Numbered from the stretch's first letter, positions 26,048 through 36,537 are shown. The stretch is 64,000 nt of DNA from Methylomonas methanica (GCF_001644035.1 NZ_LUUG01000093.1:1-64000), one strand, 5' to 3'. The notes: generated by a model from the sequence alone, not told the origin. Program-made: numbers and translations.

Positions 26048-27268
26048 TTACTCAACGGCCATACAAGCTTCCACCAATCTCACCCAATACGTCGCCCCCA
26101 AGGGCAAAATATCATCGTTAAAATCGTAACTGGTGTTATGCAGGGTACAAGGACCGGCGCCATGACCTTTACTGCGATGATCGCCGGAGCCGTTGCCGAT
26201 GAAGCAATAGCTGCCGGGTAATTTTTGCAGCATAAACGCAAAATCTTCGGCACCCATCGTGGGCTTTTGCTCCAGAACACGCCGCTCGCCGACCATACGG
26301 GTCATTACGCTGCGGGACACGGCAACAGCCTGACCATGATTAACCGTCGGCGGATAGCTACGCTTAAATTCAAAATCACATTCCATCCCGTGTGCCAGGC
26401 AAATATGCCGGGCTACCTCCCGCATACGGGTTTCGATCAAATCCAGCAGTTGATTGGAGAATGTGCGTACCGTGCCCGCCAGTTTGCAGGTATCGGCGAT
26501 GATATTGGTTGCCTCACCCGCGTGCACCATGGTTACTGAAATCAAGCCGTTATCCAGAGGATTGGCGCTGCGAGTCAAGATTGTTTGAAACGCCATAATC
26601 ATTTGCGCCGCCACCGGCACCGGGTCCAATCCTAAATGCGGCAATGCCGCATGACAGCCCTTGCCGCGGATGACGATGCTAAAGGTATTCAAGGATGCCA
26701 TCACCGGTCCAGGACTGACGGCAAATTGTCCGGCCGGCAATTCAGGCCAATTATGCATGCCGTAAACCGCCTGCATCGGAAACAATTCGAACAGGCCGTC
26801 CTTGATCATCTCATCGGCGCCGCCACCGCCCTCTTCCGCCGGTTGAAATATCAGATAGACGGTACCGTCAAAATGACGCTGGATTGCCAAATATTGCGCC
26901 GCAGCCAAGAGCATGGCGGTATGACCGTCATGCCCACAGCCATGCATTTTGCCTGGGTACCGTGATGCATGCGCAAAGCTGTTGGTCTCGTGCATAGGTA
27001 AGGCGTCCATATCAGCACGCAAGCCGATAGCCTTATCGGAACTCCCTGCTTTGATAATTCCCACTACGCCGGTTTTACCCAAGCCGCGATGAATAGGAAT
27101 CCCCCATTCAGTCAACTTTGCCGCGACCAGCTCGGCGGTACGCACTTCTTCGAAGCACAACTCCGGGTGGGCGTGTATATCGCGGCGCAATTCGCGGATA
27201 CCGGCAATATTGGCGACAATTTCCGGTATCAGAACGGCTGGCGACGATTCAGCATCGATTGTATTCAT
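26048..27268 (-). CDS. M20 family amidohydrolase (hippurate hydrolase-like)
   Basis: Zinc-dependent amidohydrolase of the M20D family that removes acyl groups from amino acids or opens related amides. Product from ATG 27268 has 406 residues. Metal-site motifs: GCGHDGHTAMLL, FQPAEEGGGGADEMI, GMHNWPELPAG and, near the end, LHNTSYDFNDDILP; ELRRDIHAHPELCFEE marks the N-terminus. Alternative starts at 27298 and 27322 would overlap fleQ. It follows fleQ by 19 bases on the same strand and is likely co-transcribed; the physiological substrate is not evident. Confidence 0.9.
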   Translation of the reverse strand: MNTIDAESSPAVLIPEIVANIAGIRELRRDIHAHPELCFEEVRTAELVAAKLTEWGIPIHRGLGKTGVVGIIKAGSSDKAIGLRADMDALPMHETNSFAHASRYPGKMHGCGHDGHTAMLLAAAQYLAIQRHFDGTVYLIFQPAEEGGGGADEMIKDGLFELFPMQAVYGMHNWPELPAGQFAVSPGPVMASLNTFSIVIRGKGCHAALPHLGLDPVPVAAQMIMAFQTILTRSANPLDNGLISVTMVHAGEATNIIADTCKLAGTVRTFSNQLLDLIETRMREVARHICLAHGMECDFEFKRSYPPTVNHGQAVAVSRSVMTRMVGERRVLEQKPTMGAEDFAFMLQKLPGSYCFIGNGSGDHRSKGHGAGPCTLHNTSYDFNDDILPLGATYWVRLVEACMAVE

Positions 27269-27287
27269 TGTGGAGTCATTAGGCGGT

Positions 27288-28697
27288 CTAAGCCGCATCG
27301 GTTTTGCGCAGCTTTTCCACAAGAGTGGTTCTGCGCATATTCAGCAGTTTGGCAGCATGAGCGACAACACCATTGCATTCTTCCAGAGCCTGACGTATCA
27401 ATTCGTTTTCGAGATCGGTCAAATATTCCTTAAGATCGATACCTTGTTCCGGTAAATGTACTGCCGCACCAGGTGTCGGCATCGCCAGAGCCTCCCTCTC
27501 GGCCGGACGCACGATGTGAATATCTTGCTCCGGCAGTGAAATCTGCACGCCTTCCGGCACCTCATAAGCCTGAAATTTTTCCGGCAAATCGCCGACATCG
27601 ACACTAGCATCCGGACTAATGATAGCTAAACGCTCGATCAAATTAGACAGCTCTCGGACGTTACCGGGCCAACTATGCTGCATCAAGGTGGCGATTGCAC
27701 GTGGCAATAAACTGACGGTTCCCCTGTTGGCGGCTTCCATGCGCGCCACCAAATCGTTGATTAAATAAGGAATGTCTTCCGCTCTTTCCCGCAAGGCAGG
27801 CACTTCGATCGGAAACACGTTCAGACGGTAAAATAAATCTTCACGAAAGCGCTTTTCGGCGATTTCCTGTTCCAAGTGACGATGCGTCGCAGCAATAATA
27901 CGCACATCGCAATGGATGGTTTTATTGCTACCGACCCGCTCGAAGGTGCGTTCCTGCAACACTCTTAACAACTTAACCTGCATCGGCATCGGCATGTCGC
28001 CAATTTCATCCAAAAACAGCGTACCGCCTTCCGCCATTTCAAAACGACCTTGCCGCGAAGTCAAGGCGCCGGTGAATGCGCCCTTCTCGTGACCGAATAA
28101 TTCGCTTTCCAGCAGTTCGCCCGGAATGGCGCCGCAATTGACCGGCACGAACGGCCTGTCTCTGCGCGAGGAAGCACGATGTAGCGCTTGCGCCACCACT
28201 TCCTTACCCGTACCGGATTCACCCAATATCAACACTGTGGCGTCGGATTTGGCGACTTGATCAATTTGGGCGCGGGTTTTTTGAATGGCTTTGCTTTTAC
28301 CCGCCAGACCCTTATCCGGTAGCGATTTTTTAGTTGCTTGAGCGGGCTGCGGCAAGCTGTCCAGTAATTGAATCAATTGTGGGTAAACAGTCGGCCACTC
28401 CAAGGTTTTGTTGGCCATTTGTTGAATGGCGCTAACCACTTGCGGCCCACCCGCGTCCACCAGCAACACCACCGGTATATCGCCAACACTTTCGGTGACC
28501 GTTTTGATCAAGCTGGCTTGCTTGTCGCCGCCGCAGCCGACAAATACCGCATCGAAACCGCCGTGCTCTCTGAGCAGCGCTTCGAAATCGCTACTGGCAA
28601 CCGTCTCCACCCGATATTCCAGAAACCGGAGTATACCTTCCACTTGCTGACTGCGGTGGGTGTTGTCATCAATGAGCAAAATTTCTGGCAAAGCCAT
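27288..28697 (-). CDS. fleQ: Sigma-54-dependent transcriptional regulator FleQ
   Basis: Bacterial enhancer-binding protein of 469 residues. Degenerate receiver-like N-terminal FleQ domain (residues about 5-115), AAA+ domain with Walker A GESGTGKE (159-166) and sigma-54 contact loop GAFTGA (206-211), and a C-terminal Fis-type helix-turn-helix (VVAHAAKLLNMRRTTLVEKLRK). In Pseudomonas FleQ activates flagellar genes and, with cyclic-di-GMP, controls exopolysaccharide genes. No flagellar genes lie in this window, whereas an exopolysaccharide locus begins 3 kb away, so matrix control is a reasonable inference. It is transcribed divergently from the CNNM gene. Confidence 0.9.
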   Translation of the reverse strand: MALPEILLIDDNTHRSQQVEGILRFLEYRVETVASSDFEALLREHGGFDAVFVGCGGDKQASLIKTVTESVGDIPVVLLVDAGGPQVVSAIQQMANKTLEWPTVYPQLIQLLDSLPQPAQATKKSLPDKGLAGKSKAIQKTRAQIDQVAKSDATVLILGESGTGKEVVAQALHRASSRRDRPFVPVNCGAIPGELLESELFGHEKGAFTGALTSRQGRFEMAEGGTLFLDEIGDMPMPMQVKLLRVLQERTFERVGSNKTIHCDVRIIAATHRHLEQEIAEKRFREDLFYRLNVFPIEVPALRERAEDIPYLINDLVARMEAANRGTVSLLPRAIATLMQHSWPGNVRELSNLIERLAIISPDASVDVGDLPEKFQAYEVPEGVQISLPEQDIHIVRPAEREALAMPTPGAAVHLPEQGIDLKEYLTDLENELIRQALEECNGVVAHAAKLLNMRRTTLVEKLRKTDAA

Positions 28698-28925
28698 GCG
28701 TATAATCTCTGCAAACTACGTTATTTTAAGGCGGAAGGGTGTTGCTGATTTTAAGTTAAGCATCGAATCCGGTTATTGTCAAAATGGCCCCATTTCAATC
28801 TATTGCATAGTTTAGTTCATGTTGTTTACATCGATTGACTAATCAGCAATCCAATTTTGCGGCTTGACAAATTTTCCACAACATAGAAACTAGCTCAATG
28901 TTTAACAGCCAAGAGCCCTGTTGCC

Positions 28926-30170
28926 TTGAACGAAATATCCTTGAGTATACTGTTCGGTATACTGGCAGCCCTACTGATCATTTCAGCTTTTTTTTCCGGC
29001 TCTGAAACCGCCCTGATGACGCTGAACCGTTATCGGTTGCAGCATTTGGTGAAAAAAAATCATAAGGGCGCTATTAAAGCCCATCAACTCCTGAAAAGGC
29101 CGGACCGTTTGCTAGGCCTTATTCTGCTGGGCAACAATTTTGTCAATATCCTGGCATCGTCCTTAACAACTTTGATCGCCATCCGCGTTAGCGGAGACAA
29201 CGCTATAGCCCCAGCTATTGGCCTGCTGACTTTCGGCATGCTGGTATTTTCCGAAGTGACTCCAAAAACCTTGGGCGCACTCAAGCCTGAGTTACTGGCG
29301 CTACTGTCCTCCTGGATTTACATTCCATTATTAAAAATATTTTATCCCTTGGTATGGGTGATTAACTCTATATCCAGCCTGTTATTATGGCCATTCGGCA
29401 TTAAAAGCACGAGTAATACGGCTATCGAATCGCTTAATAAAGACGAGTTAAAAAGTATCGTTTCGGATGCCAATCATTTGCCGACGCGCTATCAAAATAT
29501 GCTGTTGAGTATTTTAGATCTGGAATCTGCCAGCGTTACCGACATCATGACCCATCGCAACGAAATTGTCGGCATTGATCTGGAAGAATCGGTTGAAGAT
29601 ATTATCGAACAACTACAAAATAGTCCGCATACTCGCCTACCGGTATACAAAAAAAATATAGACCGGGTGATAGGTTTTCTACATTTACGTACGATTTTGG
29701 CACAAATTAGTGACCCTGATTTTGACAAACACAATATCACCAATAGCCTATCCAAGCCTTTCTTCATACCGGCCAGCACCTCGATTCATAAACAAATGCA
29801 AATCTTTAAGGCCGAAAAATTACGCATCGGCTTAGTTGTGGACGAATATGGCGACGTGCAAGGATTGGTGACACTCGACGACTTATTGCAAGAGATTGTC
29901 GGTGAATTGGTCTCGGAAGAACCCGATATAAAAATGCAAAAAGACGGTAGTTATCTGGTGGATGCCGGCGTAACCATCCGCGAACTCAACCGCATCACGC
30001 ATTGGGATTTACCCACCGAAGGGCCGAAAACCTTGAATGGCCTGGTGATCGAATATATGGAAACCATTCCGGAACCGGGCACCAGCGTCAAGTTACATGG
30101 GCACATCATTGAAATAATTAAGCGCGATGAAAACGCAATCAAGCTGATTAAATTCAATCCCAAACGCTAA
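28926..30170 (+). CDS. CNNM/CorC-HlyC family membrane protein (YfjD/CorB-like)
   Basis: 414-residue protein with an N-terminal DUF21/CNNM membrane domain (FFSGSETALMTLNRYRLQHL, LGLILLGNNFVNILASSL, MLVFSEVTPKTLGA), a central CBS-domain pair (VTDIMTHRNEIVGIDLEESV; RIGLVVDEYGDVQGLVTLDDLL) and a CorC/HlyC C-terminal domain. CNNM/CorB proteins take part in magnesium transport or resistance. The most plausible start is TTG at 28926; no in-frame ATG fits upstream. It is divergent from fleQ. Confidence 0.9.
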   Translation: MNEISLSILFGILAALLIISAFFSGSETALMTLNRYRLQHLVKKNHKGAIKAHQLLKRPDRLLGLILLGNNFVNILASSLTTLIAIRVSGDNAIAPAIGLLTFGMLVFSEVTPKTLGALKPELLALLSSWIYIPLLKIFYPLVWVINSISSLLLWPFGIKSTSNTAIESLNKDELKSIVSDANHLPTRYQNMLLSILDLESASVTDIMTHRNEIVGIDLEESVEDIIEQLQNSPHTRLPVYKKNIDRVIGFLHLRTILAQISDPDFDKHNITNSLSKPFFIPASTSIHKQMQIFKAEKLRIGLVVDEYGDVQGLVTLDDLLQEIVGELVSEEPDIKMQKDGSYLVDAGVTIRELNRITHWDLPTEGPKTLNGLVIEYMETIPEPGTSVKLHGHIIEIIKRDENAIKLIKFNPKR

Positions 30171-30185
30171 TCAAAATTTATTTTA

Positions 30186-30220
30186 GGCAAAAAAAAGGCG
30201 GTTATTTTAATAACCGCCTT
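30186..30220 (-). terminator. Rho-independent terminator for the minus-strand corA
   Basis: Perfect 10-bp stem AAGGCGGTTA/TAACCGCCTT (30195-30204, 30211-30220). On the minus strand it is followed by a run of eight T (30189-30196 on the plus strand reads A), as required for intrinsic termination of the leftward corA transcript, which ends at 30375. On the plus strand no T-run follows, so it is a poorer terminator for the CNNM gene. Confidence 0.75.
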
Positions 30221-30374
30221 GGAAGCAATAGGAAGAAATATAACGCAACTTTTAACTATCAAACCGAACGAAAAAGCTAGGCTAATGATAGTTGCGAAAA
30301 TTTCAAATTCAAATGTGGCATATTGTCGCAGGCTGCATTTGAGCTTTAAATAGGCCAGAGGTATTGCCAATCGC

Positions 30375-31658
30375 TCATCTCAACCAACCCTTCCTTTTAA
30401 AGAAAATAAACGGCAGCAATACCGAGACAGTCATCAATCCGAGCGCAAAAGGATAGCCAAGCATCCACTGCAATTCCGGCATATTCTCAAAATTCATACC
30501 GTAAATACTGGCAATCAAAGTGGGCGGCAACATAGCCACCGAAGCCACCGAGAAAATTTTGATCACTTTATTCTGATTGATATTGATAAAACCGACCGTG
30601 GCATCCATCAGGAAGTTGATCTTGTCGAACAAAAACGCAGTGTGACTATTAAGCGATTCTATATCCCGCAGAATTTGCTGCGCATCCTCCAGCTGCGTGG
30701 TATTCAGCAGTTTGCGGCGAATCAGAAACGACACGGCGCGCTGAGTATCGAGCATATTTCGGCGGATTCGGCCATTCAAATCCTCTTCTTCGGCAATATC
30801 GGTCAAAATATCCGCAGCTTCTTCGTCGCTAATATCCTGGCTTAATACTTTTTTACTGACAATTTCCAGCTGTTCGTAAATATTCTCCAGCGCATCCGCG
30901 GAATACTCGGCTTCGGCACCGTATAAATCCAGCAACATATCCTTGCAATCCGAGACAAAGCCCGGCTGCGTGCGTGCGCGTAAGCGCTGTAAGCGAAATA
31001 CGGGCAATTCTTCACTACGTACCGAAAACAGCATATCGCCGCGCAATATGAATGCGACCGGTACACTACGTGACTTACCTTCGCGATCCAGTAAAAAGTC
31101 CGAATGGATATGAATCTCGTGCTGATCCTCGACGTAAAACCGGGCGCTGGCTTCCAGATCGGTCAAATCCAGGGGGTCGGGTAACTCCAGGCCATAATGT
31201 TGCCCGATAAGCAGCCTTTGCGCCTTGCTAGGCGCCAACAAATCGATCCAGATCGGTTTGATGGCGTACAAATCGTGTCGGCAGGTAATCGCCACCTTGG
31301 CCAGGCGACCTTCGACCAACTCGAATGCGCTCATCTGCCCCACGCCACAATGCGGTTCTCGGTCGCCGACCAAATCCTCGCGCAAGCTATCCGACAATTC
31401 CCAAAGCACATCGTCCTGTCTGGATTCCTCGACCTGCTGCCAGACCAAGTTCGCATCCTCCAGGTCCAGAGCATGCAGAATTTGACCTATTTCGATAGCA
31501 GACAGTCGCCCCAACAGACTACGCAGTTCCACCATGTGCTGCTTTTGTACCAAAGCGGTGATCAGCTTGCGGCGCGGCATGGGCTGATTGTTCAGCATGC
31601 CTTCGACAAGCTTATGTTTTTTCAACAAATCGTTGATTGTTTGTAACGACAAGAGCAA
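30375..31658 (-). CDS. corA: CorA-family magnesium transporter
   Basis: 427-residue inner-membrane channel. The CorA signature YGMNFENMPELQW lies between the two C-terminal membrane helices and the basic tail FFKRKGWLR follows. The long N-terminal part begins with about 85 residues (LLKKHKLVEGMLNNQPMPRR ... LGRLSAIEIGQILHAL) that resemble the helical MgtE N-domain rather than ordinary CorA, an unusual arrangement shared by a subset of proteobacterial CorA proteins. The gene is in a single-gene unit with its own terminator. Confidence 0.9.
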   Translation of the reverse strand: MLLSLQTINDLLKKHKLVEGMLNNQPMPRRKLITALVQKQHMVELRSLLGRLSAIEIGQILHALDLEDANLVWQQVEESRQDDVLWELSDSLREDLVGDREPHCGVGQMSAFELVEGRLAKVAITCRHDLYAIKPIWIDLLAPSKAQRLLIGQHYGLELPDPLDLTDLEASARFYVEDQHEIHIHSDFLLDREGKSRSVPVAFILRGDMLFSVRSEELPVFRLQRLRARTQPGFVSDCKDMLLDLYGAEAEYSADALENIYEQLEIVSKKVLSQDISDEEAADILTDIAEEEDLNGRIRRNMLDTQRAVSFLIRRKLLNTTQLEDAQQILRDIESLNSHTAFLFDKINFLMDATVGFININQNKVIKIFSVASVAMLPPTLIASIYGMNFENMPELQWMLGYPFALGLMTVSVLLPFIFFKRKGWLR

Positions 31659-31742
31659 CTCCGGAATAAAGCAAGCACCAAATTTTTTATTCGGCGGGTA
31701 TAAAACGGCTAACTTTAAACCAAAACGCTGACAAAAAATCCG

Positions 31743-31766
31743 TCGCCGCTCTTCGGTGAACGGCGA
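31743..31766. promoter_or_regulatory. Hairpin in the corA leader region
   Basis: Six-bp stem TCGCCG/CGGCGA (31743-31748, 31761-31766) with a 12-base loop, 85-108 bases upstream of the corA start in the minus sense. It may form in the leader mRNA. A regulatory role is only suggested by position. Confidence 0.25.
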
Positions 31767-31925
31767 ACTTCAGTAAATTTAGACAAAAGCACTTAATTTT
31801 GATGACAGATCAAACGATGGATTGATGCAAACCATCTGCTTAAAGTAGTCGCTGACAGATAATTTACACAATATGCAAGTCACCACGCCGGGCAAACAGA
31901 CACGGCGATAGCAAGCAATTCCGAG

Positions 31926-33326
31926 TTAAATGCGGCCGTATTGATCTTCGTAACGGACGATGTCGTCTTCGCCGAGATAGCTGCCGGATTGGACTTCCAC
32001 CATTTCCAAAGGAATCACTCCTGGGTTCTCCAGACTGTGAATAACACCCAAGGGGATATAAATCGATTCATTTTCGGTGACCAAAATTTTCTCACCGTTT
32101 TTATCGACCCAGGCAGTGCCTTTGACGACAACCCAATGCTCGGCGCGGTGATGATGCTTTTGGACCGATAATTTTGCACCGGGCTTCACCACGATACGCT
32201 TGGTTTGATGGCGCTCACCGGCATCGACCAAATCATAATGCCCCCATGGCCTATAAACTTTACGATGCACGCTGGCCTCGCTACGTTTCAATTTTTTCAG
32301 TTGATCGACCACTTCCTTGACGTCTTGCACCCTATCTTTAGCCGCAATCATTACCGCATCGTCAGTTTCAACCACCACCAAATTCTCTACACCGATCACC
32401 GCTACCAATTTGTTAGCCGAGTGAATATAGGAGTTACAAGTATCCACCGTTAACACATCGCCTTTGATGGCGTTGCCGGCAGCGTCTTTCTCGGTTACAT
32501 CCCATAGTGCGGACCAGGAACCGACATCGTTCCATTCCGCATCCAACGGGATCACCACTGCCCGGTCGGTTTTTTCCATCACTGCGTAATCGATGGAGTC
32601 GGACGGGCAAGTCGAAAAAATCTGCTTATCCAATCGCACAAAATCCAGATCCGGTTTTGCCGCCCGCAAGGCTTCCCTGCAAACCTCCAGCATTTCCGGA
32701 TTATATTTTTCCAACTCACGCAAAAAACAACCGGCTTTAAAAGCGAACATACCGCTGTTCCAAAAATATTCGCCACTTTCCAGATAGCGCTGCGCGGTTT
32801 GCAAATCGGGCTTTTCAACAAACGCGGCAACTTTATAAGCCTCGCCATAACGGGTATCGCCGCGTTTGATGTAGCCGTAACCGGTTTCCGGCTCGGTCGC
32901 AACGATTCCAAAAGTCACCAATAGATCCTGTTTCGCCAACAGTTCGGCTTGGACCACCGCGCGATGGAAAGCAGGGCGATTGCCGACCACATGGTCAGCT
33001 GGCAAAATCAACAATACATCGTCTTCTGAGCGTGCACTCAATGCGGCCATCGCCACGGCAGGAGCGGTATTTTTGCCGACCGGCTCCAAAATAATAGCGG
33101 CAGGTTTGATCCCAATTTCCCGCATTTGCTCTGCTAGCATAAACCGATGATCTTCATTACAAACCGCTATCGGCGCTTGTAAGCCGGCGATGCCATCAAG
33201 CCTTAAAATGGTTTCCTGAAGCATGGTGTTGCCGGACACCAAGGGTAAAAATTGCTTGGGATACTGACCACGAGACAAAGGCCATAGCCGTGTTCCTGAA
33301 CCACCTGATAAAACTACCGGGATCAT
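31926..33326 (-). CDS. Mannose-1-phosphate guanylyltransferase/mannose-6-phosphate isomerase (bifunctional)
   Basis: 466-residue enzyme of the AlgA/ManC/XanB type that makes GDP-mannose for exopolysaccharide. N-terminal nucleotidyltransferase signature VVLSGGSGTRLWPLSRGQYPKQFLPL at residues 4-29; FVEKPDLQTA and YFWNSGMFAF are typical. The C-terminal cupin isomerase domain has RPWGHYDLVD, KPGAKLSVQKHHHRAEHWVVV and the metal ligands therein. It probably feeds the glycosyltransferases downstream of the exosortase gene, transcribed here from the opposite side of the locus. Confidence 0.93.
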   Translation of the reverse strand: MIPVVLSGGSGTRLWPLSRGQYPKQFLPLVSGNTMLQETILRLDGIAGLQAPIAVCNEDHRFMLAEQMREIGIKPAAIILEPVGKNTAPAVAMAALSARSEDDVLLILPADHVVGNRPAFHRAVVQAELLAKQDLLVTFGIVATEPETGYGYIKRGDTRYGEAYKVAAFVEKPDLQTAQRYLESGEYFWNSGMFAFKAGCFLRELEKYNPEMLEVCREALRAAKPDLDFVRLDKQIFSTCPSDSIDYAVMEKTDRAVVIPLDAEWNDVGSWSALWDVTEKDAAGNAIKGDVLTVDTCNSYIHSANKLVAVIGVENLVVVETDDAVMIAAKDRVQDVKEVVDQLKKLKRSEASVHRKVYRPWGHYDLVDAGERHQTKRIVVKPGAKLSVQKHHHRAEHWVVVKGTAWVDKNGEKILVTENESIYIPLGVIHSLENPGVIPLEMVEVQSGSYLGEDDIVRYEDQYGRI

Positions 33327-33478
33327 AATGTCGTTTTCCTTACGGGCTGAATGAAAATGGGTTGGGCTAGTCTAACATTTAGACGACTGCTGGGGTCAAG
33401 CCTTGGTTTACGCGATTTAAGCCCAAAATGTGCACCTTCGTTTTCATCAAATTGCCACAATAACGTCGGCCTAAGCTT

Positions 33479-35002
33479 CTAATTGCAACAAGCTACCGCG
33501 AGCTGTTTCAATTTTTGCCTGGCCAGCTCGTAATCGCCATCCGGCGTTTCGGTATACAACACCACAAGCAACTCAGCGGATGCGTCACCCGACAAACGTT
33601 TCAGCAATTGCCACCATTTAGCCTGATAGGCGTTGGCGGTATTTTTGTCACCAACCCGATACCAACGCTCAACCAACAAACTCCGATGCGTACTGTTTAG
33701 TACCGCTTCTTCAATATCGCCGTTTTTATCGGCTGCCCACTGCATGGCAATAACGTCATCATGCAGTATCCGCCATACCGGATGTTTTTGCGGCACCAGA
33801 TAATTTTGCGAATTGACCAATTCACCGCCTTGGGTTTCATCGCCGAAATTGGCAAAATACATACCGGCTATCGTTTGACCATCGCTTAAATACACTTTGG
33901 CATCCGCCACCACGCCCTTAAAACTAGGTTCCCAACCCCAATCGGGCGCTACAACCGGCTGCCAATTAGGCAAAGCGGGCCGACTAAAACGCTCGGGCAC
34001 CTCTACGTGCGCGGCTTGTAGCGCCGATAAGCCTTGCGAAGCAACGGGCCAAATGAAAATGCATAAAGCAGTTATCGTTAGGGCCGGCCAATAATATTTG
34101 TAAATCGTTGCGGAATCAGTAAGGGTGGAGTCGCTCGCCGAATCAATGGCAGATGAGGCCGGCCCACCAGCATCCTTGTCGTGCCAAAAAGAGCCAAAAT
34201 AAAACAACGCAAACATGACAATCCCAAAAAACACCCAGCCATAAACGATATGATCAACGCCGGCAGCGAGTTTCATATCGCTGAAATGGCCTATCATCAC
34301 AATCAGATAGGCTCGCAATCCGTTAGCCAGAATCGGGACCAAGAAAGAGAGCGCGATGAAGATGCTGCGCTTCTTATAACTGCTGTAATTGAGGTAAGCG
34401 TATACCGACCCTAGTGTTAGCGATGAAATCAAATAACGTAAACCGCTGCACCCTTCTACTACCGACCAGTTACCCGATGTTAGCGTAAAAAACAAGCCTT
34501 CCCGGTAAACACTCATTCCCGTCAGCCGTATCAGCGTAACGACAAAGGTGGCGGTGTATTCCATTAGCGGCGGAATAAAAGCTTCCCCGAATGGCACCAT
34601 CAAAAATAAAAACACCATCGGAAATAACATTTGCGCGATGACATGACTGCCAAGCGCGGCCCAAAAGCCACCCACTAAAATCCCGACCACGGCCCATTGC
34701 TGAATCACCGCCACATGCACCAAATCGGCAATTAACCAGCCAAATCCGCTCACCACAATAAACAGCAAACCTAATGTACTAAAAGCGGGCCGTAAATCTC
34801 GATAGTGATCCCGACGCAACCAAATCAACCAAAGACTAACGGGCGCCACTAAATAGCCATGCGTGAAAGTTTCCGACCGTGACCAAATAGCAACAATTGA
34901 CTGCCAAGTCTCAAAAAAAACCGCTAGCGAAACCAGTGTGACCAACATGACGCCCAATAACGGTTTACGCCAGTGATCAGGTAGTGCCAACACTTTTAAC
35001 AT
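33479..35002 (-). CDS. xrtA: Exosortase A fused to EpsI domain
   Basis: 507-residue membrane protein. Residues 1-270 form the exosortase with about eight helices and catalytic triad-like residues Cys185 (EGCSGLRY), Arg230 (NGLRAYLIV) and His251 (GVDHIVYGW). Residues about 325-507 are an EpsI-family domain. XrtA processes PEP-CTERM proteins during their export and its genes characteristically sit in exopolysaccharide loci, as here. The ATG follows AGAGGAA in the minus sense. No PEP-CTERM substrate is encoded in this window. Confidence 0.93.
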   Translation of the reverse strand: MLKVLALPDHWRKPLLGVMLVTLVSLAVFFETWQSIVAIWSRSETFTHGYLVAPVSLWLIWLRRDHYRDLRPAFSTLGLLFIVVSGFGWLIADLVHVAVIQQWAVVGILVGGFWAALGSHVIAQMLFPMVFLFLMVPFGEAFIPPLMEYTATFVVTLIRLTGMSVYREGLFFTLTSGNWSVVEGCSGLRYLISSLTLGSVYAYLNYSSYKKRSIFIALSFLVPILANGLRAYLIVMIGHFSDMKLAAGVDHIVYGWVFFGIVMFALFYFGSFWHDKDAGGPASSAIDSASDSTLTDSATIYKYYWPALTITALCIFIWPVASQGLSALQAAHVEVPERFSRPALPNWQPVVAPDWGWEPSFKGVVADAKVYLSDGQTIAGMYFANFGDETQGGELVNSQNYLVPQKHPVWRILHDDVIAMQWAADKNGDIEEAVLNSTHRSLLVERWYRVGDKNTANAYQAKWWQLLKRLSGDASAELLVVLYTETPDGDYELARQKLKQLAVACCN

Positions 35003-35261
35003 TCTATTTCCTCTGCTGCTTAGAGTTTTATACGGGTACTCGAGTATGAAGACCCGCGTGGTCTGGATGCTATTGAGCCTAGACTCATTCCAAATTTTAG
35101 CGAATTGCTATTTACCGCTGCTATCATAAGCCTGCTGATATATCGACCACGTCTAAAGTTTGCGGCGTGGTTTTCAGCTAGTTCGCTAATCTCTGCTACG
35201 ATGAAAGTTCACTGCGTTGGTCGACACAATATTCAGGCTTTTTAATTATTAAACAAAATCT

Positions 35262-36500
35262 ATGGCAATTCTGTTTTTTTTGGGTTTCTGGTTGGCGTGC
35301 CTCGCGGGGTTATGGCTATGGAAGAAATCCTTATTTATCGCCACATGGCGTGAACCGTATTTTGCCGATACGCCGGTTTTAATCGAAAGCGACGACTGGG
35401 GGCCTGGCGGCGACTTTCACGCGGAGCGCTTGACGCAACTGCTCTCCATGCTCGCTCAACACAAAGACTCTGAGAACCGATCTGCGATACTCACTGCGGA
35501 TATGGTCTTAGCCGTACCGGATGTCGCGAAGATCGAGGCCACGGGCCAGTATCACAGACGGATGCTGGACAAAGACTTCCCAGCCATTTTTCAAGCTCTA
35601 CAACAAGGCATACAGCAAGACACTTTGGTACCGCAGCTGCACGGCATGGAACATCTAAACGGCAAGGCTTTCGCCGAATTATGCCAGCAGCGAGACCCCC
35701 GGCTCGCAATAGCCCGTGCGAGCGAGAATTGGTGGGACTGGGAAAAACTCGATTCGCCGCTACAAGGTCATTACGTTGACGGACGCAACTTACCCACCCA
35801 AGCCATTAGCGCGGCAGATGCCAGGTCATTGGTGGCAGATGCTATGCACTACTTCACCAACATGTTCGGCTATCCCAGCCTCAGCACGGTTGCCCCTTGC
35901 TATCTATGGAACGATGAGATCGAACAAAGTTGGCAACAGCAAAATATCATCGCCATTCAAACTGCCGGATACCGCTGTACTAGGCGCGATGAAACCGGGC
36001 ATTATTTTCAGGATCCGCCGTTGATTCGGGTTGGAAATACCAATCGTTTTGCACAACTGTATCTGGTCCGCAACGTGATGTACGAGCCTGTCGACGGCAA
36101 AAACACCCCGGCTAGCGCATTTTCCGAAGCCGAAATTGCTTATCGCCAAGCCCTGCCTGTCAGTATTTCCACGCATCGCTACAATTACACCCGCTCTCAA
36201 GAAGAATGCCAACAGGCAATTGCCGGACTCGATCAACTTTTACGGCAAATCAGAGAAAAATTGCCCAATATTCGCTTCTTGGCGTCCCCAGAACTTGGCG
36301 AATGTTTGCAAAATAAAACCGACAACATCGTCAATCGCTTCAACCAGCATCAATGGCCAAAAATTAAGTTAGCCGCCACTTATCGTAAAACCGGCGCTTT
36401 TCTATACCGTCTATACTATCGACATAGAAAATTAGCGCTGATCGGTTACTGCACCGGTTTGATTATTCCGGCCTGGCTGATTTGCAAAACCAGTGTATAA
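35262..36500 (+). CDS. Membrane-anchored polysaccharide deacetylase-like protein
   Basis: 412-residue protein with a membrane helix at each end (residues 1-20 and about 388-405). Between them is a divergent NodB-like deacetylase fold: VLIESDDWGPGGDFH contains the paired aspartates of motif 1, VPQLHGMEHLN and VSISTHRYNYTR contain candidate metal and catalytic histidines. The role may be removal of N-acetyl groups from the exopolysaccharide at the periplasmic side. Family members are found in XrtA-type loci. It is divergent from the exosortase gene and overlaps the next glycosyltransferase if its GTG start is used. Confidence 0.75.
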   Translation: MAILFFLGFWLACLAGLWLWKKSLFIATWREPYFADTPVLIESDDWGPGGDFHAERLTQLLSMLAQHKDSENRSAILTADMVLAVPDVAKIEATGQYHRRMLDKDFPAIFQALQQGIQQDTLVPQLHGMEHLNGKAFAELCQQRDPRLAIARASENWWDWEKLDSPLQGHYVDGRNLPTQAISAADARSLVADAMHYFTNMFGYPSLSTVAPCYLWNDEIEQSWQQQNIIAIQTAGYRCTRRDETGHYFQDPPLIRVGNTNRFAQLYLVRNVMYEPVDGKNTPASAFSEAEIAYRQALPVSISTHRYNYTRSQEECQQAIAGLDQLLRQIREKLPNIRFLASPELGECLQNKTDNIVNRFNQHQWPKIKLAATYRKTGAFLYRLYYRHRKLALIGYCTGLIIPAWLICKTSV

Positions 36501-36537
36501 AAACATTGAAAGTATCGAAAACTTTACGCAGCCAAAT

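Noticed and set aside
30195..30220. Bidirectional terminator for both neighbouring genes
   Set aside because: Only the minus strand has a T-run after the stem.
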